From: Desmodesmus armatus
Lineage: Eukaryota; Chlorophyta; Chlorophyceae; Sphaeropleales; Scenedesmaceae
Direction: 5' to 3'
DNA length: 64,000 nt
NCBI GenBank assembly: GCA_007449985.2
Contig: VIIQ02000100.1
Coordinates: 248,001 to 312,000 of the forward strand
Each line of letters starts with the position of its first letter. The stretch's first letter is position 1. The translations under genes were made by a program, and so were the position numbers. The notes beneath the pieces are model-generated. The model made no database searches. It was not told the DNA's origin and saw nothing but the letters and a program-made list of their open reading frames with translations. Of this stretch, positions 54,205-64,000 are shown piece after piece.

Positions 54205-57200
54205 CGCAGGCCGTTGCCGAGTCTGCCTCATGGAGTGCAGGTCTGTATGATGATTGTCGAGCTTGGATGCTGAAACCCTTTGCCTGAGTGGATGTACTGC
54301 CAGGCCTGGGCTCGGAAAGCGGATTTCTGAAGGTGGACTTTGTGCTCCTAGCTCTGAAGAACAGACGGGTGGAGGTGATGCGCTGAACGAGTTTTCAGAC
54401 CAACAGGGCGCTTGATATAGGCTTAAGATGCCTGCAACTAGCTGTACTGCATTTTCCGTACAATCCGATACCCCTATCATCCGTACGATACCCCTCAGGC
54501 GATTCAGATATTTCTCCCTTCCACATCACCACCACAAGTAGATTGGTCTTGATGAAAAAACGTGGGGCGCTCCAAAATCTGAGAGATTTTCAAACCGGAT
54601 GGTACCAGGAGGCACCACTGCACGGCAGCAGCAAAGGGCGTCTGCAGCTCAGCAGCAATAACCATCAATGCATCTCAGGACCACCCAACATGAGTGCAGC
54701 CGATCCAGTGCCGTGCGTGACGATGTCAGACAGCACATGTACAGCGCACTGCAGCAGCCCCAGCAGCCTGAGGTTCTTCGGGCATCAGAAATAGCTGGGC
54801 GGCTTAGCAGTAGGCGATTCTGAGCCACTGCTGCGTTGTAGTAAATCGCAGAGGCTGAAGCTGCCGTGCCTGTCAACAAAAAGAAGTGGTTGGTGATGCA
54901 TATGCATGTGCAGCTGAAGCTAGATGAGCTTCGGGGCCCCCCAACCCTTGGCTCACTGTGACATGATGGTGCCTGCCCAGTCGCTGCCACTGCTGCGGAG
55001 CTGTAGGGATATTGCAGCTGCCATACTGTTGTAGTAAGATCGCAGAGGCCCATACTGTTGCCAGTTGTTGGGGGCTGCAGCCGCATCAGGGAAGCCTTCC
55101 ACTGAGTGCCTCTTCCAGCAAAGCTGTCCGACAGCCAGTGGCTGCAGCTTCAGCCCCTTTGCCTACTGGTTGCTGAGCTTGCTTGGCATGAGTGCTGTTG
55201 CACGACTGTTGTCCAAACGTGTCGAGTGATTTAAAGGACTTGGTGCAGATATCTGTCATTGGTGGCCCGGATGCATAGAATGTAGTACAGAGAAACATGG
55301 GAGCAAGGAACATGATGAAGCAACCGGGCTTACACGCTCTGTCAAGCTTGGTATTACATGTATGACGGGCATAAGCGCCAGCCGCCTGACAATCACATCA
55401 CTACTATTCAAATCAATGAATGGTAAGCACTCACACACAGGGGCGCAACAGCCTGATTGCTGGTGAACCAACATCGGACATGACCAACCTCAGAGGGAAC
55501 ACTAATGTGTTTCGAGGGCTCAGTCACACACATATACAGACAGCCACAGAACATGAGATGCAGGCAAACCTTTTGCACACTGCACACATGGCACGCGTAC
55601 ATGTCCAACAAACACAAACCAGGCAGATCGACAGGGGATCAGGTGTGGCTGCGACCACACCACTAAGAGGAGTGGTGGGTAGTGCTTTACAGCGATGCAA
55701 GGTCAACAACTTTCTTACCAACACCGGCACACACAACACAACAACCTGTGCAAAAACAACTGCACAACAACAGGCACAAAAGATGCCAAGCTGTGTTGCC
55801 CTGCAACACATACAGCACTCCTTGCCATGTCTGCCTGAGGATGCACAACCCAGGTGTGACACAGTACAGAGCACAGCCACAGCATCTGATTGCCGTGGCT
55901 TGCAGGCGCACAACCAGCAGCAATCCTTTCTTGCAGCAACATCCTAAAAAAAACCAGCAAGATCCCATCAGAAGCCCAACCAGCCCAGCAGGCGCGCCCA
56001 GGAAAGGTTCCACCACCAAAAACTCGGCCCAACTTTGGTGCACGCCCAGATGTGTATTCACAGGCTGAACGCAATGGCAGACAATTATGCACGCGTGTGT
56101 GCACCAAAGACAAGCAGCTGGACAACCTCAAAACCTGGAACCAAACGCCCGGTCCCCCACCAAAGCACCGTGACATGTTGGTCAGTACAGTTGCTGTGTA
56201 CAGCTACGATCAGAATGGATGGCAAACCCACTCCGGCAATAAGCCCCAAGGGTGTAAAACCCTGCCCTCCTCAAGCGCTCTCCCACTCCCCTCGGCCTGT
56301 CCTCACACAGTATCAAAATCAGTATCTGCTGGGCCATGTCGCACGTCAACTCCCCTGGTCAATCGCATGCTGGTGCCTGCATGCTCACACCCCTCGAAAA
56401 GCGGCTGCCCCTCTTCATAATGGCACAAGGGTTCTAACACAGGTCACAGCGATATACATTCCCACACACACTCTGCACGTGATGTGCGCTCATGCGCCAG
56501 TGCGGCCACAACCGCTCTCCCCTAAAAGAGTGAGAGCCAACCCAGCTGAACGGCCAAAACTCTGAAACCTTCACCACCAGCAGCATGGTATTGGGCCTAC
56601 ACAAAACTGAACAAGACAGAACCTGCTGAGCCGTTCACAGCACGTGCCCATGCACAACCCAAAAGGATGAGTGGGTCTCGCTCTTTCTGCATGTAAGTGA
56701 AAGCCCAGTGCTGCCAAGCTCGTCTCACTCCACAGTGTGCTTGAGCTGGATAGCGCTGGGGCATTGCTGAAAACATACACCAATGGCACAAGGCCAGCCA
56801 AGACGGCCAGGCAACCCTACTAGGGTGCAGTACACCCTCTACCAGAGCATATCTTCGCTGCATGCTGTCGCCAACACAGATAGCGACCGACAGGGGTACC
56901 CCATGCACCTGCACTGCCAACATACTACTAGTAGCCAGCTGTGCTGATTGGTGTGCCGCGCGCCAATAACACAACGACACCAGCACGCAGCCAAAACCCT
57001 CAAATCAACGACCCTCCTCTGCACTGCCTACTGACGCAGCAGCACCGCACTTGTCCCACCAACTTGTGGGTGATCTGTAACAAGCACATGTGTGCTGGGG
57101 ACTCAACATACAGCTGCCACTCCACACTCAACAGCAGCAGGCTAGCTCCTGGAGTGCATCCTGGTGTTGGACAGCCGCTGTAACAGCATGCCCCAAGCAC

Positions 57201-57437
57201 TGCAACAACTCCCAGTCGTCTCCCCGCCCCTCAGTCAGTCCCCGCCCCTCAGTCAGTCATATGCAGACCCCGTTGAAGCACAACGAGTAAACACACAGCC
57301 ACAGAGCCCTGCGACTGCTATCATACAACCCCGATACTGTTGACACTGCTCTCTGCCTGTCACAGCTGTTGCTGGCGCTGGAAAGCTGTCAGCGTAACTC
57401 CCTTGGCCATACTCACAGCATCGCATCAGCACCCTCA
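54205..57437. other. Intergenic region without a recognised gene
   Basis: Open frames up to about 175 codons occur on the plus strand at 55420-56565, but none has a family motif, a consistent exon chain or biased codon use. A block containing GTTGTAGTAA(G)ATCGCAGAGGC is duplicated near 54832 and 55028. The right part may include the 3' untranslated region of the UPF0301 gene. Confidence 0.45.
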
Positions 57438-60184
57438 TCAGCTGTCCTCAAATCTGCTGCTGCGGCTGGGTTGCTGTCCTGAAGGACCGTCCTGTAGGGA
57501 CTCATATGCATCGTCAACATAGCAGCTGCTGCAGTCATCTGCATTTCCATCCTCGCTGTCTGTAGGCAGCATACGGGAGCCGCCTGCTGCTGCCTGCTGC
57601 AGCCTTGCTGTGGCCTCCCGCAAGTCCCGCTGCTCGACCTCTGACACTATGTCTGACACGCGCGCATGGTCGCCTGCAGTACAAGTGTCAGCACAGTAAG
57701 GACGGCACGTGCAAGTGCATGGAGTCAAGTGTGCCGCACAGGAACAAGATCTCATGGGTTGATCTGTTGCACACAGCTTATCTGAGAAACCAGCACAGCG
57801 GTGCTTGTCTGCAAGCTGCTGCACCTTCTGCTTGAGGAAAACCCCCCTCACTGACAGCTGTACTGTTGCAAGAGCCCTCTACCTCTGCTGTGTAAGAAAC
57901 TTTGGAGCTAAGCTGGCTGCACCACCAGCACCAGCACACCCGCCCTCCAGCGGCCCCCAAGCACAGCATCTCACACAAGCACCAACCACCATGCACCCTG
58001 CTCATCCCTCTCACCTCCCATAACCTGCAGGATGGCATGCCACATCGCACCCCCGTTGCTGAGCTCCTGGTTGAGTGTCAGCGAAGGGCTTGCTGCTGTG
58101 CAGAACCACACACCCGACTTGCACTCCTCCTCAAGCTGCCCTGGGGCCCAGCCAGCATACTGGGCAAAGAATCGGAAGTCTTCTGGCTCTGCTAGGCCAG
58201 CAGCCACAGCAGCACCAGCACCGTGAACGTTGTGGTGGTAGATGCCTTGCGTCACCTGCACACACACCCGGCACGCAGGCCACCAGAGAGGGTGTCGGGT
58301 TCAGCTTGCAGCACAGGGAGAACTGTTGCAGCAAGAACTAGAGCAAATGTCTGCTGCGGTTGGTGAAAAGGAGCTGGGGTTTGCAGCGACCAGGTTTTGC
58401 TGTTGCTGTGTTGGAACGTCCTGCGGTGTGAAAAAGCATGTGGCTGCATGCTGCCAGCAGAAGCAAGTGCACCATATGCACCACTGACATGGTGGCGAAC
58501 CACAAGACATGGCCGCTGTCCTGTGCTGACCACCCCTTCCATGCAGCTAGGTGCAGCAGTGCTGCAAGCGTACCTCTGTGACTCCCTGGATGTCTGACCG
58601 CTGTGTCAGCACCACCATTGCTGTGTCGCCACAGTCGCCCCCCATGTACAGCCTGTTGTCCTTGAACAGCGCCAGCAGCTCGTGCACAGTCGACTTGATC
58701 TGAGACACCTGCACAGTGATGACGACAAGGTGGGTCTGATAAGGTCTTGTAGACCCCTACCAAAGCTGTAAACTGCCACCCAAAAATTGGGGAAATGATG
58801 GCAACCAGCAAAGCTCCATCCGGCATACACGGCCAACTGAGCCCAGGACCAGCAGAGCTGGTTGGTTGTGGCTGGCAGTGGGGCTTGGGTGCTGTCTGTG
58901 ACCCATATCCAGTTCACAGACAAATGATAGCATCAGCAGGTGGTGTGCTGACATCCCAGCAGGGTGACCCAACAGAGGCAGCGCCAGCAAGGATACTGAC
59001 CTTATACTGTGTGGGCCTGTTGAGGATAATGCCATAGCTGCCCTCAGGCCCATGGTCCAACAGCAGGATGACAGCCTGGTAGAAATAGCGCTGGCGCTCC
59101 CTGAACATGTAGGGGTGTGCCAGCAGTAGGCAGCCTGGCTCTGGGCGAGACAGCTCGTGCGCCCACTCAATCTGATTGAACTGGCTGCGCTCAGCTGCTG
59201 CTGAACCAACGCTGGTGCTGGTGCTGGCTACTGGCTCCTCGCTGCTGCTGCCTGATCTGCTGCTGGCAACCAGACGTGCCCTGCACGGTTTGAAGGGCAG
59301 CATTCATTGGGTTGGATCGCGTCAGGCCGCACACACAGGATTGCGGTCAACTGTGACTAATCAGGGTCAACACTGAAGACGGGTGGCCCACGATGACTGA
59401 GGCTAGGGCAAGCAGACAGGACAAGCTACTGCGAGGTATCAGCACTGTGAAGTGTGATAGCGGGGGCTGGCATCGTTATGCACCTAACTAGGCTGTAGCT
59501 TGTCAGACGCTTCCAACCCAGACCACAAGCACACCTGAACTCCCTCCAGTCTGCGCCTGACTCTGCTACAGGCAGGCTGTCAGGGATGGCTGAAGCCTTT
59601 TGGTATGTCTGATCTCCAGAACGGTCATCGGCCTCACTGCAAGGCACACACACCACACACCCCAGGTCAGAAGGGGGTCACCCAGCAGGCTGGTAAACAA
59701 CCACCCCAGTCACCCGTCGCACCTCAGTGCTGCCCGAATGACTCGCCGACATGTCCTCTTGTTGAGTGCCTGCGCACACAGCAGGGTGGATGAGCAGAGG
59801 CCCTCGGACGAAAGCCATCTAACATCATACAATGCAACGCCAGCAGAAAGACTCACAGGACTACGCACAGGGCCTCGGACAGGCAAGCAGCGCCCCGATG
59901 TGCTGCATTCTGCCGCTGAGACGCGGCTGCTGCTGTGCATCGCTGATTGTGTGTTCGAGGCAAGAGCAGGCTGGTGGAGGGGAGACCACAGCAACGAATA
60001 ACAGCGATATGGCCTGCCGGAAGTGAACTGCAGCAGTTCCGCCGGTCCGATACCAACACCCACCCCATTTCACCAACAGGGTTTTGGTCCTATCAGCCTT
60101 CGAGGCAGTGGCACAGGCTCCAATGCAGCGCAAAACATTGATTAGTCGTTGACGAAACTTTTGCAACGTGCTGACTGGCGCCAT
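57438..60184 (-). CDS. UPF0301 / AlgH (YqgE) family protein, probably plastid-targeted
   Basis: Member of the conserved bacterial AlgH/YqgE family (DUF179), present in plants as nuclear-encoded proteins; biochemical role not established. Seven exons close in phase to 383 residues: 60184-60074, 59769-59723, 59636-59535, 59280-59001, 58708-58574, 58255-58015 and 57673-57438. The N-terminus (MAPVSTLQKFRQRLINVLRC) is basic and Ser/Thr/Ala-rich, fitting a transit peptide. DWREFRARLV, as in plant members, precedes the domain. The family core is clear: GCLLLAHPYMFRERQRYFYQ, VILLLDHGPEGSYGIILNRPT, LYMGGDCGD with VVLTQRSD, YAGWAPGQLEEECKSGVWF. A roughly 80-residue acidic, Ser-rich C-terminal tail (EDGNADDCSSC) follows the domain. 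The first exon's donor (TTG followed by GTGAAA) is weak. Only 233 bases separate its start from the stop of the Sec23-like gene upstream. Confidence 0.87.
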
Positions 60185-60417
60185 GGTGGTGTTGCTACAG
60201 CCCGTCATGAACGCCATGTACATGAAAACTTGACGTCAGCTGATTGAATCTATCCACCTGCCAAACAGTGTGGAAACTTCTGAATCAGAAGCATATTGTG
60301 TTGCAATGTCGTTCACCCACACAGCACCGAGTTTTGTGCCTGGTGCTAGCTCCTCCCAGCAACACAACACTCAGTGCAGTGATGTGACTGCAGGTGCAGC
60401 ATACAGACTGACAGCAC

Positions 60418-63400
60418 CTACTCCACCTCCACATTCGCCTCCCCACCCGCAAGCGCCCCGACTGGCGACTTCAGCACCACCCCAAAGCTGCTGTACCACG
60501 ACCCAAAGCTCAACTCCTCCGTCGCTTCCGCCCGTGCCAGCCTGGCGCCTCCTGCCCTCACAACAGCAGCACCACTGCTGCCGCTAGCAGCAGCAGCCGC
60601 TGTTGCCACCCCGGCCCAGTGCTTATGCCAGTCGAGCAGGTACCCGTGCTGCATTGGGCTGATGTCATTCAGATGCGGCAACAACAGCAGCTGCAGGGCA
60701 ACGGGGTCCTCATGCAGGGGGACTAGCCGCCGAGTCAAGTTGACCATCCCCGCTGTATCCTCCACAAAGTGTATGGCAGGCACCGGCACGCGGCCGCGCA
60801 CCAGCGCCTGCGCACAGCGCACGGCAGGCGCGGCAGCCTCTGCCATGTCTGGCACCGCGGCTAGCTGACTCGGCCTGCCCCCTGCTGCCTCACCACCACT
60901 CCCAGCAGGGATGGCTGCCGGCCCGTTGGTCGCTGCTGCTGCTGCTGGTGGTACTGCTGGCGGCAAGGGCGGTGCTCCTGCCGCCTGCTGCCCCTGCTGA
61001 CTGACCCTGCGTGGGTCTTCAGCTGCCGAGGGAGTAGGCAGGCCCTCTACAAGTGCCATCAGCACCTTCCCCACATATATGATGACCTCAGAGCCGCAGT
61101 CTAGCACAGCTAGGGCATCTGGCTCCAGGGCTAAGTTGAGTGGTGGAAGCACATCAAACTGGCTGCTGCTGGGGTCATACACATACAGCCAAGGTGCCAC
61201 CATGCGCAGCGCAGTGCTAGGGGCGCACTGCATGAACTGCTGCATCAGCACACGCCAGCTGCCGGACATGAGGCTACCTGGGCCCTGTAGTGATGTAGAC
61301 CTGGCTGCTGCTGCTGCTTGGGAGCCGTCAGTGCTGCTGCTGCTGGTGCTGGTGGTGCTGTGCCACTCGTCGTCGGCTGCTGCTGCAGCAGCTATGCTGA
61401 GCAGGGGGCCGCGCTGGAGCTGGTAGAAGGAGAGAGCCAGAGGGATGAGCTCGTCTGGTAGCTGCCAAACCTGAAACAGCAACAGCAGCAGCAGCAGGGG
61501 CAGTGGGTGTAGGTGTCATGCAGCTGTATCAAAGCTGGGTGCAGGTGATCAAACAGCCCAGACGACAAGTCGGCGATAGTTAGGCATGTCACCACAAGAA
61601 TCGTGATGCAGTGTTTGTCCCTGCATTCCACCCAGCGCGCCACGCCACGCCACGCCACGCCACGCCACGCCACGCCACACCAACCGCAGCCACTGCCCTC
61701 ACCTGCTGTGACCCAAACTCAAACAGCCCCCTTCGGCTCAAGTGCGCATGGCCCAACGCTGGGCCACATGTGCCAATGCCATCCCCACCAACAGGCGGGC
61801 CTCCTCAACAACAAGCTTGCCCGGCTCAACCGCCAACGCCACCCCCCAAAACCAACCCCATCCCACCGCACCCCGCCCCACCCCACCACACACAAGCAAC
61901 CCCTGTGCTAACACACCACACCACACCAACCGCACTCACTGGCCTCACCTGCTGTGACCCAAACCCAAACAGCCCCCTGCGACTCAAGTGCGCATGGCCC
62001 AACCGCTGCGCCACATGTGCCAATGCCATCCCCACCGATAGCCTGGCTTCCTCAACCGCTCGCTTGCCCGGCTCAACCGCCAACGCAACCCCGCTGCTGC
62101 TGCTGCCTGCAGCGCCGTGCAAGTGACAGCTGCTGCTGCAGTGGCCACCAGGCGCTGTGAGGTCAGTAGGACCACTGCCGGTACGTCTAGGCCCTCCATG
62201 AAGGGACCCAGGCGGTCTGACACCTGCACAGTTTGGCTCACGACCTGCGAGGTGTAAGCAGTGCATACCAGCACCCCAGCACAGCACAGCACGCACATGC
62301 AGATCAGGCAGTGTCAATAGCATGGCGCAAGCCTGACATCTGCAGCATGGAAGCGTGTGCGATACGCAAGGGCTCACTCATAGGCCGCTCGTAGGTGCAA
62401 CTCGCATGTACTCTGCCTCTGCTGCCATACAGCAGCATGGGTCTGTGCTTCAACATTTATGCAACTCCCAGCCGGTGGGAGGTAGTCTGAGCAGAGCGGC
62501 CAGGGCAGCATGAATCTGTAAGCACTTCCTGCTGGCACCTCACGCTCACCTGCCGCACCCGCCTGCCATCCACTGCTGTCCACTCACACACCACCTGCAC
62601 CTCAAAGCTGCTGCCCATCGGCCAGTCCCGCGACAGCTCCAGATTCGCCACAAACCGGCTGCTGCTGCTCAGCACCGGCACCGACACTGCATTGCTACTC
62701 CAGTGCATGGGCCCAGCACTGCTGCCAACACTGCCCTCGCCTGCTGCTGCTGTTGCGCTGCCAGCAGCAGCTGGGTCAGTACCTGCTGTACCCCCTGCTG
62801 TACCTTCAGCCCCTGCTGCTGCTTTGCTGGCAGCGGCTGCTGCCGCCGCCGCCGCTGCTCCCCTGCCAGGGCTGATCAGAGTGACTGGCATCTGCGAGGT
62901 TCCTGAGGAATATGCTGCTGCTGGTAAGTGCTGGCCCTTGGCTGTAGGGCCGCTGAGCCCCAAGAGCTTTACTCCTGCAGGAAGCTTCAGGTCCAGCACA
63001 CCCTCCCAGCCAAACCTGCTCTGGGCTATGGCTGTGATGTTGGCAGCGAGGGGCGGCTGTAGCTGCGGCTGGTGCAGCAGCCGGCCTTGGCTGGTGTCTA
63101 CTGTCGCCTGGAACAGCAGGGCTGCTGGGGCTGCTGTGCTGCCAGTGATGACATCTGCAGGCATGATGCAGAAGTGGGGATGCAGCATTACCAGCAGGGT
63201 TTGTCCTGCTTTGCTCGACAGCTCCTAGCGTTGGTGTGCTAGCTGTTGTGTTCTGTTGACAGACTCTGTCAAGTCACCTCGAAGATTGGTTGACAAGCCA
63301 TGGACACTAGACTTTGTGGGCTGACTTCTGAGATCAGCACATCCCTGACATGCAGTGGTGTGCGTGGAGGAAATCAAACAGGGCGCAGAAAACACACAGC

Positions 63401-64000
63401 AGAAGCAGAAGCAAAGTAAACATGCAGTAGTGTGTAACCCCTACCTCGTTTTTCACTCACCTATTGGCACGTCAAGTGACGCTGCTTTCTTGGCCAAGGC
63501 ATGGTACATCGTCCTGATCTGCTGCGCTGACTGATCATCCAGCTGCCTCAACTGCTCTGCCGCCTGTCCAGGACTGCTGCTGCTGTTGTTGGGCAGGCCC
63601 GTTAGGACCATCACCCGCGTGTTGTGCAGCGGCTGCTGTAGCTGCTGCTCCTGCGCACCGCCCGGCTGCTGCTGCTGCATCTGTGGCTTGTGCTGAGCGT
63701 CCCATGCAGCCATGCTGGCGGTCAGCAGGAACAGGGCAATGTCTGCCGCTGACACCATGATCCGCAGGTGATGCTGCAGGCTTTGCTGCCTTGGGTAGTG
63801 CCTCAGCGCTGCCAAAGTTGCTGCCAGGTAAGGCTGGCAGTGTGCCAGGGGTGTGGCCCGAATGTCCGCTGCTTGCACTAGCTGCGGCAACACTGAAGGG
63901 CCCTGCCCACTAAGGCTGTGAACTACCCATGACTGGGGCCGAGGGGTCTTCAGGTCAACTGTGCTGACCACGGTATCAACCACAAGCAGCAGCAGCCGCG
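60418..64000 (-). CDS. Sec23/Sec24-like COPII coat family protein (5' end outside window)
   Basis: COPII coat subunits of this family act in cargo export from the endoplasmic reticulum. The 3' two-thirds is visible; the N-terminus runs off the right edge. Exons: 64000-63461, about 63344 or 63327 to 63278, 63224-62550, 62223 to about 61956, and 61470-60418 (stop TAG). The first has a trunk/vWA beta strand (LLLLVVDTVVSTVDL), later RVMVLTGLPN and YHALAKKAASLDVPI. Next is the beta-sandwich part (LLVMLHPHFCIMPADVIT; GSSFEVQVVCEW). The helical part follows (VEPGKRAVEEARLSVGMALA). The last exon holds helical and gelsolin-like segments: LPDELIPLALSFYQLQRGPL, TALRMVAPWLYVYD, LDCGSEVIIYVGKVLM, PAIHFVEDTAGMVNLTRRLVP. 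Ala/Ser/Pro-rich inserts come from CTG repeats. The fourth exon changes frame once inside a CAG-rich stretch near 62100, suggesting an indel or an unseen intron. Confidence 0.8.
61641..61675 (+). repeat. (CACGC)n minisatellite
   Basis: Seven exact CACGC units in the intron before the last exon of the Sec23-like gene. Confidence 0.95.
61703..61848 (-). repeat. Degenerate tandem copy of a Sec23-like exon
   Basis: Repeats about 146 bases of the exon at 61947-62098, including its CAGCAG/GTGAGG donor. A missing base in the CAGCG.TTGGGCC block shifts its frame into an early stop, whereas the upstream copy stays open. The copy lies downstream of the real exon in transcript order. Confidence 0.85.

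Noticed and set aside
55420..56565. Overlapping plus-strand frames of about 175 codons each
   Set aside because: No family resemblance, several frames equally open, and no consistent donor/acceptor chain; probably spacer or 3' untranslated DNA of the minus-strand neighbour.

Overview
This is a 64-kb piece of nuclear DNA, almost certainly from a chlorophycean green alga (Haematococcus/Chlamydomonas-like). Reasons: an intron-dense plastocyanin precursor with a bipartite plastid/lumen transit peptide; TGTAA-type polyadenylation signals downstream of several stops; GC-rich codons; plant-type gene families; and abundant CAG/CTG trinucleotide, (CA)n and poly(G)/poly(C) tracts that fill introns and run through coding exons as poly-Gln, poly-Ala or poly-Leu. 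The species is inferred, not shown.

Layout, left to right. A tafazzin-type acyltransferase is on the minus strand (2632-4915), with uncertain 5' exons up to about 6752. An HDC1/Rxt3-like histone-deacetylase-complex subunit is on the plus strand (9510-14109, nine exons) and converges on plastocyanin (minus, 16009-16830, two exons). PYROXD1-type flavoprotein oxidoreductase (minus, 17707-24688, eleven exons) shares a 431-bp divergent promoter region with a 1697-residue Gln/Ala/Pro-rich coiled-coil protein (plus, 25120-30596). The co-chaperone STI1/HOP (plus, 33088-43566, fifteen exons) follows. After a gene-poor stretch come a 5'-truncated LINE (about 47108-47660), a TAZ zinc-finger gene (minus, about 47847-48847), a predicted secreted His-rich/coiled-coil gene with an in-frame TGA (minus, 52544-54204), a plastid-type UPF0301/AlgH protein (minus, 57438-60184, seven exons) and the 3' part of a Sec23/Sec24-like COPII gene (minus, 60418 to the window end). 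The genes are independent housekeeping loci, not an operon or pathway cluster. Exon models were built by hand from homology, GT/AG sites and phase continuity; most phases close exactly.

The most unusual property is structural. In at least seven of the genes, intron sequence next to an exon holds tandem, diverged copies of that exon's edge together with its splice site. The copies are often separated by poly(G), poly(C) or CA/GGCA microsatellites. The STI1 introns also carry two long, nearly perfect inverted repeats that could be foldback elements or small-RNA precursors.
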